Shown here one piece after another: positions 37,262 through 48,210 of a stretch of 64,000 bases of DNA; position 1 is the stretch's first letter, and each line of letters begins with the position of its first letter. The stretch is taken from assembly GCA_009823395.1 (NCBI GenBank), contig CM020519.1, positions 13,636,001 to 13,700,000 of the forward strand, given 5' to 3'. Made by a program: the position numbers and the translations under genes. The notes under the pieces were generated by a model that was not told where the DNA came from, did not search any database, and was given only the letters and a program-made list of their open reading frames with translations. The DNA comes from Thamnaconus septentrionalis (lineage: Eukaryota > Chordata > Actinopteri > Tetraodontiformes > Monacanthidae).

Positions 37262-37515
37262 AGCTCTGTGGTCTAGTGCTAGCGTGGTACTGGTAGGCTG
37301 TAGGTTCGATCTCCGGCCGGGTCATACCAAAGACTGTGAAAACAGTACCCATTGCCTTCCCGCTTGGCAGTCAGTATTCGGGGTTGAACTTGGGGGGTTT
37401 GGATCACCCAATGATTCCTGGGCGTGACACCGCTGCTGCCCACCGCTCCCTCAGGGGATGATGGGTCAAAAGTGGAGGACAAATTTCGTGTCCTTCGGGA
37501 TGTGACAATCAGTTG
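37262..37515 (+). mobile_element. Second SINE family (tRNA-derived)
   Basis: A tRNA-like head has GTGGTCTAGTGCTAGCGTGG and the B-box-like TAGGTTCGATCTCC. The body follows as GGGTCATACCAAAGACTG, ACCCATTGCCTTCCCGCTTGG, GATGATGGGTCAAAAGTGG and AGGACAAATTTCGTGTCC, with a short GTGACAATCAGTTGGACTTT tail. This layout is a common fish SINE clearly different from the family at 15001. Confidence 0.65.
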
Positions 37516-37587
37516 GACTTTAACCGCTAATATGGCAAACTTCATAAACTGAAAATATCCTTTGTTTTTCAGCATCCGGGGTGACAA

Positions 37588-37935
37588 ACATTTTGGTTAG
37601 CACCGTTGCCTCATGTGAAGAAGGTCGCAAGTAATTTCTGCGCTCTTCTGGATGGTGGATTTGACCCGTTCTCCTGGATTCTGCGTGAGCTCTCTCCGTG
37701 TGCCCAGGGTTCCTCCACAGTCCAAAGACTTGTGCATTCAGGCCGACTGGTAAAACTGGTAAACTAGCCACAGGTGTGAGTGTGATCGGTGTTTTACGTC
37801 CCTACGTGGTCCTGCGGCAAACTGCTGACTTGCCCGGAGTGTAACCGCATTTTCGCCCCTGGACAGTTGGAGAAGACTCCAGTGCCACTTGACCCTGAGT
37901 GCAGGCTTCAGAAAACAAATAGATGGACAGATGTT
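37588..37935 (+). mobile_element. Diverged SINE copy
   Basis: The head TTGGTTAGCACCGTTGCC, body TCCACAGTCCAAAGAC, CACAGGTGTGAGTGTG and tail TTGACCCTGAGTGCAGG fit the family at 15001. A run of about 60 bases after the head is scrambled. It lies 70 bp from another SINE and 550 bp from a third. Confidence 0.65.
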
Positions 37936-40900
37936 GAGTTTCCTGTCTGAAAGTCCTTTTAGGCTCCAGCTTTCTATTTGTTGCACCTTCAAAGTCCCTC
38001 CACTTGATAGTGAACACACATTTAGGTTTATTTTTGTTGAGTAAAGGCCAACTATTTAATGAGCTGACTCCAGGCTGCGCTGAGCTGTGCCAAAATATGT
38101 AAAGTCATTTTGCACCCACACTGAAGCTCATTTTGGAGATTCAGTCGAGAAGCGTCCAAATGACTCCACTACCTCGTGGAGAAAACAATAATGATGATGT
38201 GGTACATTTTGCACAGACAATCAACGACATCAATACTCATTTGCACGCAGAACTCAGTATGATAATCAAAATGCTGGATAGATTCCAGAGAAACGCCATC
38301 TCCTCTGTGAATTTCCTCCTCATTTTTTCCATTTTTCTATCTATTAAAACTTTGAGCTCCCAGTGCCATGTAAGGACGAACGCCCGGCCTGCTCCCTCCG
38401 TTTTCCTCCACAGCATTCAACATTTCGGCCCTCTATGGATGACTCCATCAATGTTTCATAACTTGCCATCACTAATAGCCTGGCCCCCCGGTACCTTCTC
38501 TTCATATAAGATGAATCCTGATTCCTTTTGCCCGCTCTGCCGTCGAGATACCCTCGCTTTTACCTTTATTAACCTTGTCGCGCTGACTTCATTCCTATTG
38601 TACTCCTGCGTAATTCTCTTCAATCACTGAAACTGGCCCTGAGTCAGATTAGTTTCTTCGAAATCCATTTTCCCCCCTGTATGCCTTAAAGAAATTAAAC
38701 TGAAATGGAAAAAAAAAGTTTGAGATGTTTTATATTGCTTTTTTTTTTTTAAACCGAACTGATTCCAAGTTCCTCACTTTCTCTTCCACTTTGTTTTTGG
38801 TTTTGGTGATTGTGGTCCAACAGCACGACGCTCTGACACTTTAATAATAACTCCGTTATTACTCTTTGTCTAACATTAATACATTCAATGTATACTAGCT
38901 GCATACATTTTCTTATATGCATTGAGATATTTTTATGGAAATACCTTAATTATTACCATCAACACATATTGCCCAACTATGCATCCAATTCTGGCTGAAT
39001 AAATTGTAATTGGGAATTTGAGATTTTGGTAAATAAAAAAAGTTTTATTTTGTGTGTGATAGACTCCCCCCTTGTTTGCACGCCTGCTATTCCACTTTTA
39101 AACTCAGCGGCTGTCAGCGTGTCATGGCCGGTGAGGTAAAACCCCATCTCACTTAGATGAGAAACAGGCACTCGCTTGCATGCCCGTCTCTTCTTCTCAT
39201 TCTACCCCCGGCCTCAACTTTTCCTCCCCAGCAACAAATCTCTCTTTTTAAGAGCCGTCCCTGTGCGCCGAAACCTTGCAAGAACTTCAGAGGTGCAGCT
39301 GCAGAATTGTGCAGAGAGCCCTGACAAGGAGGTCCGCACATCCTCTCATTTGTTGTCAAAGCTGACAGCTCGTCAGGAAGAAAGCTGCGAGGATTAGACA
39401 GAACAAGAAAGCATCGGGGCACACATACACACCACCACCACCACCACCATTAAAAGCATTTTCTGACGGCCCAGAAACTAATGGACCTTGTGCGCACCCG
39501 CACACGCGCCTGCACGCGCACACTCAAGCACAGACAAATTCACAAAGTGCAAGAAATGTTTTGCTGTTGGAAGGAGTGTAAAAACTCACATAACTCACAC
39601 TTTCGTCTTACGCCACACTGGCAAGGAAACCCAGTTAAAGGTTTGACTGGCCGCTTTGTTAACCTCCGAGGTAGTTGTTAGCTTGCGTTGCGCGTGTGTT
39701 TGTGTTCACTAGCTTAAAACTTGCTACCACTTTAGAAAAAGGGGTAGTTTGCCGCCATTAGGGCCGTTAGATGATAATATTTATTAGCAATGGCCCGGTT
39801 TAATGTGAGACGATATTTTCAAGGAGCAGCATGAAAATGGTGGTATTTTGTAAATACAACAACAAACGTGAATCCACTGTGTACACAACTGGAACTTTAT
39901 TAGCAGCGTCCTCTGAACATGGTGACAACAACATAACATGATTATGTACACTTTGAGATTCGCCCGGATGTTTGTTTTCACTCATGTTGCTAGCTAGCTG
40001 GCTGGCTGTTGGGTTTAAGCTAGCGGTAACGTATCATGTGACCGAGACAAGCGCCATGATACGCGTCGAAAGTTGAGCCATAGATGGATGTAATTGAGAG
40101 AATCTGGTCATTTTTCAAAATACAATTGTTCAGACCAGACTCTGCACAAATACGTACACCATAAAAAGAGAGGTAATACAAAGAACCATAAAAAGATGAA
40201 GTTTCACATGCGATTAGGTCAAACCATTTATCTGAAGTTGGGGTGACACAATTGGCCCACGTGCACTTTAATTAGTTAGTTAAGAAAAGAGCGTTTAAAA
40301 TGATAATTAAAAAAAAAAATAATCTGCAAAACAAATGCAGAGCTAACTAACTGGACAATTTCCTGGATGATTGTGTCCATAAATTGCACAATTCCAAGTT
40401 TACTGTCTTCCATCTTCACACTGTTTTTAAGAACATATTTGACACTCCCAGGAGAAGTTCAACAATGGAACACAAACCTAACTGTGGCTGTTTAGCAAGA
40501 GGGGAAAAGCAGGAAGAGGTGAAGCAAAACTCATTTGTCAAAACGTGTCACCTCACTCTCTTGCTCTGCGCCTTCCTCTCATGCTCGCGCACGGACGCTC
40601 ACACACGCCCGCTCTCCCATCTTTTTCACAGCTTATCACTAAGTGCTCCAGGTGAGTTTGTGATTTAGACCAGTAATTTCTGAGCTCCTCTGTGCGCCAG
40701 TAATGACTCTTTCTGAGACCTGCTGGCAGGGAAAGATACTGCGAGCCGAGGAGAAGTGCTGAAAAGAGACTAGCGGGGGCCTGCTGTATCGATTGACGAC
40801 CATTTAGATCTGTGGCTGTTCCACTTTTTTTTTGTGCAAATGGCCTCCGAATAGATCGCGGGCAAGATGTTGGACTGAAGGCTTACAACTTTGGGAAAAA

Positions 40901-41097
40901 AAAAAAAAAGTTCTCTAACTGCAATACTTTTATAAAACATAAGGGAAGAAAAAAAAACTCAAGTAAAAAATTTGGGCTCTTTTAAATGTCAAACCTATAT
41001 CGATATTTTTTGTCCTGCTTTACATGAACTTATTTGCGATCCAACTGTTTGTTTCGTCTCCGTTTAAATCGACTGCCGAACCTGAACTTTCTCCACC
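37936..41097. other. Unique non-coding sequence
   Basis: The 165-codon frame at 38133-38630 has no recognisable domain and no splice-site context I can support. (CAC)n lies at 39430-39449. A runs occur at 40898-40911. No gene is called. Confidence 0.5.
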
Positions 41098-41432
41098 AAA
41101 CACAGTGGTGCAGTAGCTGATTTCGTCACCTCGCGACAACAACAATGTCGTGAGTCTGATTCCAAATGGGAGCTTTTTTGTGCGGAGGCTCTCTATGTGC
41201 CCGCATGGGTTCTCAGCAGGCTCCCAGGCTTCCTCCCACGGTTCAAAACACAAGCGAGCTCAATTTGCGGGCCCTAAATTGTCTGCAGGTGCGAATGCAA
41301 GCACGCTTGCGCGTCGCTTCATGTCAGCCCCGTAATGAAATGACAAATTGTTTCGGATGCACTGTGGTTTCACCTCCCCCTGAAAATAAAGACAGGCTGC
41401 AGCCCTGCAATGCCACCCCGAGTGCCACACTG
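41098..41432 (+). mobile_element. Diverged SINE copy
   Basis: A tRNA-like head (CACAGTGGTGCAGTAGCTG), then GTGAGTCTGATTCC, GCCCGCATGGGTTCTC, GGCTTCCTCCCACGG and CTAAATTGTCTGCAGGTGCG. Same family as 15001. The tail is degraded. It ends about 20 bp before the hAT MITE at 41452. Confidence 0.65.
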
Positions 41433-41451
41433 AGATGGAGTATCTCACAGA

Positions 41452-42130
41452 CAGTGTTGGCGAGTAATCTATTACTAAGTAATTCACTACTGTAATTAAA
41501 CTACTTTTTGAGTGACGGAGTAACGTAACGGGATTACTGTGGCAAAACTGGTTATTACATTATAATTACTTTATCAAGTAATGATTCTATTGCTTTTCCG
41601 AAGTATTTTGCAAGATAAAAATGTCTCATTTTTTTTTGAGTTCATCTCGTCTAAACGAAAGAATATTGTGGTTGGTTGTACGTTAGATGCAGGAAACAGG
41701 ACGTTCTCAACTTTGAAAAAATCCAAGTCGAACCTTGTAGATTTTTGAAGGCCATCTTTACAAGTAAGCCAGCAGTACTCTGCACAGTAGAGATCTTTTA
41801 ATTACTGTGCTTCTAAGTATTTTAACAATATGGGCTGTGCAAAGGGCACCAGTGCTGTGCATGAGTTAGTTCTGTGAAATGTGCAGTTAAGAGGACAGAG
41901 GCTAAATTTGGAATTGGAAAATTTGTACTTAATACTTAATAAAGTTCATTCCAAAGCACTGAGCAACTGTTACTTTATCTTTTTTTTTTTTTTAACTAAA
42001 GTAATTAGTAATTGATCACTTATGAAACAAAGTAGTTAACGCAGTTAAAGTAGTTAATAAATAATTAGATTACTTTCTAAGGAGTAATCAGTAGTTGGAT
42101 TACTTTTATGGAGTAATCCCAACAACACTG
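41452..42130 (+). mobile_element. hAT MITE, copy 1, with 8-bp target duplication
   Basis: The left end is CAGTGTTGGCGAGTAATC. The right end on the minus strand is CAGTGTTGTTGGGATTACTC. The flanks CTCACAGA (41444-41451) and CTCACAAA (42131-42138) match at seven of eight bases, as expected for hAT insertion. AGTAAT words fill both ends. The interior lacks transposase. It is 679 bp and homologous to the reverse complement of 47640-48210. Confidence 0.8.
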
Positions 42131-42535
42131 CTCACAAAGTGATGGTATTTTATTTCTACATGTGCACTAGAGGGATTCTAGCGAGGGGGGGACGGGGGAC
42201 TTCAGTGGAGATTGGATTTAATTCATTGCCTTACATTGGTAGAGCTGCAACCTACAACCTTCAAGACAACTTCTGTAGTGTTGAACTTTTCAAAGCCAGT
42301 CAAGAAGACTTTCGTCTTCTCGACTTCGTCGTAATTCCTTTAATCATGAAGTGTTGTGATTTAAAAAAAAAGAAAGAAATGCAGTCCACTCATCCACTCT
42401 GCAGCCACAGTTGCTCGCATGGGCAAAGGCAGAGACTGATTTGTGGCTTGTTGAGATGGTTTCATGCGGCGTGTTTTCCGAACAGTCTTCTCTATAGAAA
42501 TTTGCCTCGTGCCTGCCCAGTTTGATACGATCTGA
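42131..42535. other. Unique spacer
   Basis: No gene or repeat recognised apart from the T/A run at 42360-42372. Confidence 0.5.
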
Positions 42536-42775
42536 GGTGACGCGGCAAGAAGGTTGTGGGTTCGATTCCTGGCCCTGGGGCCTTCTGTATGGAGTTTGCA
42601 TGGAGTTTGAATGTTCTCCCTGTGTCTGCGTGGGTTCTCTCCGGCTTCCTGCCACAGTCTAAAAACATGCACGTGAGGTGAATTGTGAATGAAATCGTCC
42701 GCGCGTGTGTGAGTGCAAATGGTAGCTCGCGTAACTGGCGTACTCTGTCTTTGTATTAAAAATGGATGGACGGTT
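42536..42775 (+). mobile_element. SINE copy, head truncated
   Basis: It begins near the B box (GTGGGTTCGATTCCTGG), then GAGTTTGCATGGAGTTTG (a small duplication), CCACAGTCTAAAAACATGC and a tail ending AAATGGATGG. The minus-strand frame of 176 codons over this region (42361-42891) is an artefact of the repeat. Confidence 0.75.
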
Positions 42776-44127
42776 TGGCACTGGATCACAGTGAAGGCAG
42801 GTGTGCTTTCCAAGCAGCATGATAAGCGATTGCTGGACGGGCCGCATGAATAGAAGAAAGCTGACGCTCCGTATTTATTTCTGCATTCCATAGGATGATT
42901 GGGAAAATCTTTAATTCCATTTTTTTATCCTTTACTTTCTTGAAATTCTCAGTAATGTGTCATCATGTCGGAAACAAAGTGGAGCCGCTTGGTGGCCGGT
43001 GGCTGAAAACTCTGTATTTTCATACATCAATGCATTGCATCCACATTTCTTTTTTTGTCATTTTTTTCTTATTCCTGTCGAATGAAACGCCGCAAATTAA
43101 AGTGGCATGAGGGATGGGGGGGGGGGGTTTATACAATAAAGTGTCCTTTCCGTTGACAGTTTCCGATGTTCCAGAACAATAAAGCTATCCAGGGAAAAAA
43201 AAAAAAAAAAAGCACTTTGCAGACTCTTTTGTTTGAAGTGTCCCCGCCCTCTGGAACGTCCATCAACGCACGCATTAAGTGCTGTCTTTTGTATTGCTTT
43301 TGAAAACTTTCCTCGCCGCTTGGCAAATGATGACTTTTTTCTCAATTGAAATTTCGGGAGCTGTAAAGGGGAAGGTGTACATCAAGAGTCGTGGACGTGC
43401 GTGGGTTATTCCAAAAACGAACGTGGATCGATTTAATGGAAACTCTGACGGATGGAATTTTTTTGAAAAAAAAAAACGCATGAATGGATGATCCACTTTC
43501 GCTATCATCTAGCTGTAGCAGGGATAGGCAATGAAAGACCATAACCCCGGCAAAAGGTTGGATGATTCCATTTGTTGGAGTTAAGTGTGTTTTAATCTGA
43601 GAGGTCTTTAGTTTGCCTGCCGCACTGTTTTGTTTTTGTTTGCTTTAACTCAATGGAGCAGACCAGTGTATTTTCCCTTAGTTATGATGCATTAGTTTGC
43701 CGCACACTTAACTTACTAATTTGATGGGCCAATTTATTTTGTCTACATTACTGCATTGCAGGCGGAACTCGGCCACGGGAGAGCATTTTCTGCGCTGAGC
43801 TCTTTTTTTCGGTCCGTTGTCTATAAGTAGTAAAATATGTAGTTGTACAATTCTGCCTTGGATTTGCCCAATTTCTCAACACAATTGTTTATTTGTTGTT
43901 GTTGTTTACTGCACGGCCCCACCTCAGGCTCCCTCGTGGACTCTGTTTTCCTCTGTTTGCTTTATCGATCAGATTAATTAATTATATCATTACATAGAGC
44001 TCGATGTTGTTTATATTGTATCGTTCCCTGCTGCCCCAAAATGGATACTTGGCATCAAAATATGTGCACTCCTTTGTGTGTGTGTGTGAGCGAGAGAAAC
44101 AGAGAGAGAGAGAGGCAGTTATTAACT
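42776..44127. other. Unique non-coding sequence
   Basis: A G run at 43115-43128 and an A run at 43195-43211. No coding exon. (GT)n and (GA)n short runs lie at 44075-44114. Confidence 0.5.
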
Positions 44128-44201
44128 TGCAACGCACTTTGTGCTGAATTTCATACATCAAAAAATGCTTTACAAATAGTTTTGATTTGATTTGATTTGG
44201 T
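44128..44201 (+). mobile_element. Possible LINE 3' tail
   Basis: CGCACTTTGTGCTGAATTTC, then AATGCTTTACAAATAG and TTTTGATTTGATTTGATTTG resemble the short 3' tails of L2-like LINEs in fish, with a GCACTTTGTG stem region and a TTTGA tail repeat. There is no coding part. Could be chance. Confidence 0.35.
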
Positions 44202-44375
44202 GACTCGCTTGACTCAGCGCAAAATTTCCTCTATTTATCTTTTTAAAAGAGAAAAACAAATACGATTCTCTACTGAGACTCTTATTATTTTATTGTATAC
44301 TGAAAGGTGACATTTACAATAGTCTCACGCCTCACATTCACTCTACTGGAAGCCACACTCACCCAACTTACCACA

Positions 44376-44548
44376 TGTGACAGTTGAAGGTCCTGTCACT
44401 ATGCCTCCAATTGATCATGCGACCTGGCCACTTGGCCAAGGTGCAAGTACTTGGCCAAGGGGGAAAGTATCCTTTTGGCTGAATGGTTAGCACGCTATTA
44501 CCTGGGAGTCTGGAGTTCGAAGCCCGCTCAGGCCCTCTGCGCCTTGCC
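44376..44548 (+). mobile_element. tRNA-like dispersed repeat, copy 2
   Basis: It starts TGTGACAGTTGAAGGTCCTG, then ACTATGCCTCCAATTGATCATG, and ends with the tRNA-like TTGGCTGAATGGTTAGCACG and GGAGTTCGAAGCCC. Compared with copy 1 at 25386 it carries about 18 extra bases, a partial duplication of CTTGGCCAAGG. Confidence 0.65.
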
Positions 44549-46427
44549 AAACCACAATGTCAAAGCAGGATTACTGCTAAGAAGAAAGAGAGCAGGCCAA
44601 GCAAGGACTCTCATTTGTTATGGAAATAATGTGTTATTTCTGTGAACAAAAAAAAAAAAATCGAATGTACGACTACAAGTAATTTCCACTAATTCTGTGT
44701 ATGTATTCTCATTAATTTTCCATTAATTAGAGGCTAGCTAGCTAACACCTGAGCTTCTGAGGCCAGTGCCAATTGGCACATTGGCACAGAGATCCTCATT
44801 TGTTTGTCAGCCAACTCGCCTCAGTGTAAATATTTTGACCGTTGCGGACGAAATGTTCATTTCTTTCCCCCCAAAAAATAAAATGCAGTTTAGTTTTCTT
44901 TGACAGTTGTTTAAATTGTTTTCCTCGATGCTTACTTTGAAGTTTACCTCAGAGTTCCAAAGAAATCCCAGTCAACTCATAACTTTTTATGGGTACTCAG
45001 TTTTTGTGTTTCTCTCTCTCTCAATGTTGTGTGCCTTTGTGTGCATTGACTGCACTTGTGTGCGTACGCTGTGCTTGCGTGGGTCGGCGCACACACAGTT
45101 TTTGTCTCAAATGTCAGTGTGTATCAGAAGAGTGTGATCCGCTATTTATACAAAACCCGCGGGCTACTTTTTCAAAGTACGCCACTTGTCTCGCCATCCG
45201 TCTCTTTGCTCTGCGAGGTGTCAAACTTCTCCATAACCTCCCCATCGCCTGTCTCTCGGCGCGTCAAGCGCAGCCTCTCACACAACTTTCGCTCCCCCTC
45301 CGGTTTTTCCCTCCTCTTTTGGGAGATTTTTTTTTTTTTCTTACTCCGAGATTCCCAGACGATCTCATTAGAGATATTCCGCCAGATAGCTGAGGAATAT
45401 ATAACTCCAAAGCCGGCGGTTGCCAGAAGAGAACCGATAACAATGCTGCTAAAATCAGTCGCAAATATCTCAACGGCGAGGCTCTCGTCACCTTCTGAAA
45501 ATCCGTCAAGCCTCTTGTGATGGCGAACGCCAACACGGGCCTTTTCCGCGCGCGTCGTGCCGCGTCAAATGCGATCACCGCGAGCAAACTGTCGGCATTG
45601 GCGTAGCGTACTGGCTACTTAGGGGACTTCTGAACACACAAAAGACCAAACTTAAGTTGTTGTTGGATGTGAGAAGGAATCAATCAAACGTGGCCTAGAT
45701 AACAATGTGGATTGTTCACAGTGCTGTTTTTTTTTAAATTTTATTTTGTTTGCTTGTTTGTTTTTGCCACAACATGGTGTGATGGCACTCTACACAGGTT
45801 GGGTGTAATTGTTAAATGACTGACTTTCATATAGAGTTGTGTACATCTCAGCCATCCATTCACCATTCTTCAAAATGTCATTTATGTTTTTTTTAGCAGT
45901 ATGTCTTGTATGTAGAATTCGTCAAGATTTTTGCTTGCTCCAAATTTTTTATTGTGCATGTAAAGCAAGAATGAAGGTATTTAAGACTGGAGACTTTGTT
46001 TATTTCACCGTGGGGAAATTCACACTACAGCAGCGCGGTGTTGTGCATCTACACAATACAGGGAACAGCACGGATTCTTTTCCAAAGACTGGATAAACGA
46101 GACTCCATCTGAACCGTGAGCTCAAACATCTGATACATTTGGGTTTTTTTCTGTCTTTTTTTTTTTTTTTTTTACTGTCAAGCCAACTTTTATCCTTGTT
46201 CGGTGTCTTTAGCGGGTGGTTACCTCCTCCTAACCTCGTTTGAATTTGCATTAAATTCAATTGCGGCGGCTTAAATTCCTATAAATCATCTCCCCTCTGC
46301 CTTCTCTGTAACCATAATGAGCAGAAGCGGAGCGGACACTAAATCATCCTGGAGAGCAAATTACTGTAATCTGACAGCAGCCAAGCACCTGCGCACCACC
46401 TTGATAATCACAGGGCTAAAACCCCTC

Positions 46428-46473
46428 TGTGTGTGTATGTGCGTGTGTGTGTGTGTGTGTGCGTGTGCGCGCG
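46428..46473. repeat. (GT)n microsatellite, interrupted
   Basis: GT units with a TA interruption and flanking GC units. Confidence 0.9.
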
Positions 46474-46626
46474 TTCACTTATTAAGTGTCACCTTTAGGC
46501 TCCAGTGAGAGGAGAAGCAGCCTCTTTGTGGTGGCTACAAAATGCCTTGCCAGCCCACTGAATGTTAGGAGTCAACCTTCTCCCCTGGACTCCCAGGAAC
46601 ACACACACGTGTTCACTCTCTCTGTA

Positions 46627-46676
<50 letters not shown>

Positions 46677-46677
46677 C
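46627..46677. repeat. (TC)n(AC)n compound microsatellite
   Basis: A TC run continuous with an AC run. Confidence 0.97.
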
Positions 46678-46919
46678 CACACACTTGCCTAGTGCACCTT
46701 TCTCAGCTGCCTCGTGCGGCAAAAGGGGCTTTGACCTTTATCAGATGAGAGGGCTGAAGCGCTAATAGCCCTGTCCACACTCCAATTAGAGCTGGTAAGA
46801 GACAGCTTGAACAGACCATCGTCTGCCACGAAAGGTCTGACTGAGAGATGGTAAACGTACAGTCTGTCAGCTACAGAAAAGGGGGGGGGGGTGATCTGGG
46901 GTAAGAAAGAAAGGGCGAC

Positions 46920-47145
46920 GCAGTCCTGGGTGTTTCTCTGTTTCTTCTGCGTGGCTCCTTTGGGTGCTATGGCTTCCTCTGAGGTGTATTCGCGACTTTA
47001 ATTTGGCCGGTTGGTGGTTTGTCTTTCCATGCGAAACTGGGGGGGATTTCTCTGGGGTGTATCCCCGCCTTCGCCCAAAGCCAGTCGAGATAGGCCCCAG
47101 CGCCCCCCAGCAGGAGAAGTCACTGTAGAAAACGAAATGAAAGAG
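46920..47145 (+). mobile_element. Diverged SINE copy, head lost
   Basis: Recognisable pieces are TTCTGCGTGGCTCC, GGCTTCCTCTGAGG, GGGGTGTATCCCCGCCTTCG and GATAGGCCCCAGCGCC, ending in GTAGAAAACGAAATG. Order and spacing fit the family at 15001. Confidence 0.6.
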
Positions 47146-47639
47146 AGACTCGAGGGAAATGCGGAAACTCATCACTTTGAATTGTGATCTGAGCTTCGTC
47201 ACAAGTCAAACAAAAACACAAACTACAGCTTCTTTTTTTTTTTTTTTTTTTTCTCGAGCTTTCTTGAGATCTATCTCGAAAAGCCTAAACGGCCAACAGT
47301 TGAATGGTGGTGTGACTGCGCACGAACCAGGAAACTGCTTTCCAGTTGAGTTTATGTTCAGGTAAAATGGAGGCAATGTTTGAGAGTTCACCAAGGGCTT
47401 CCAGTTCCTGACTCCTGCATATCGAAAACATACTCAGGGCTCCTTCGCATGGATCAGCGTCCCTCCCTCAAAGGTACAGTATATGTACTGCAGCGCTCTG
47501 CCTGCGTTACGGCTTGCACTGGGGGAGCAATTCCAATTCCGTGTCCATCAGCCGTTGTTGGTGGTTTTTGCCATGTTAATAACAATGAATTACAATCTCC
47601 ATTTCAAACTCTGGTCCTAATGCATCTGTGGGTAAGCAA
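47146..47639. other. Unique spacer
   Basis: A T run at 47234-47252. No gene or repeat recognised. Confidence 0.5.
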
Positions 47640-48210
47640 CAGTGTTTTTGGGATTACTCCCTAAAAGTAATCCAGCTACTGATTAATGATTACTCCTCAA
47701 AAAGTAATAATTACTTATTTAACTACTGTGTTTCATAAGTAATCAATTACTAATTACTTTAGTTAAAAAAGATAAAGTAACAGTTGCTCAGTGCTTTGGA
47801 ATGAACTTTATTACACAATATTGTTTGATTTAGATGAGATGAACTCAAAATAATGTTTGTATTTACAGCTATAAAAAAAAAACCAAACACTGTTTTTTTT
47901 TTCTTCTTTTGCCGCCGCCATGTTTGTTTTGGTGCGTCGTCGCATATCAATGACGTTGCATGCACGGCTGCATCATCAATCTGCAACATCGTTGTTTTTG
48001 GTTGTTTCTCTTAATTTCAGACATTTTGTGGGTCATAAGACATTTTTAGCTTGCAAAATATTTCAGAAAAGTAATAGAATCGTTACTTGATAAAGTAACT
48101 ATGATATAATTACCAGTTTTGCCACAGTAATCCCATTACATTACTCTGTTACTCAAAATAGTTTAATTACAGTAGTGGATTACTTAGTAATAGATTACTC
48201 ACCAACACTG
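47640..48210 (-). mobile_element. hAT MITE, copy 2, with 8-bp target duplication
   Basis: On the minus strand it starts CAGTGTTGGTGAGTAATC and then follows copy 1 (41452) closely through TTACTAAGTAATCCACTACTG and ATTACTGTGGCAAAACTGG. The flanks GTAAGCAA (47632-47639) and GTAAGTAA (48211-48218) match at seven of eight bases. It is 571 bp. The interior differs from copy 1 in the middle third. Confidence 0.8.

Larger units (their letters stand above)
44549..46919. other. Unique, partly CpG-rich non-coding sequence
   Basis: A CpG-rich part lies at about 45160-45600 with GCCGGCGG and CGCGCGCGTCGTGCCGCG. The 154-codon frame at 45056-45520 is serine/phenylalanine-rich without a domain. T runs lie at 45327-45340 and 46156-46173. 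The balanced block 46270-46430 contains GCAAATTACTGTAATCTG and GATAATCACAGG. No gene. Confidence 0.5.

Noticed and set aside
38133..38630. 165-codon plus-strand open frame
   Set aside because: The protein is compositionally ordinary but matches no family I know. A single uninterrupted frame of this size is expected by chance in 64 kb.
42361..42891. 176-codon minus-strand frame
   Set aside because: It covers the antisense of a SINE copy (42536-42775), so it is a repeat artefact.
44470..44540. Possible tRNA gene with GAGTTCGAAGCCC
   Set aside because: It is part of a repeat present also at 25386, and no full acceptor stem is visible.
45056..45520. 154-codon plus-strand frame
   Set aside because: Serine- and phenylalanine-rich translation of a T-rich, CpG-containing region with no domain.
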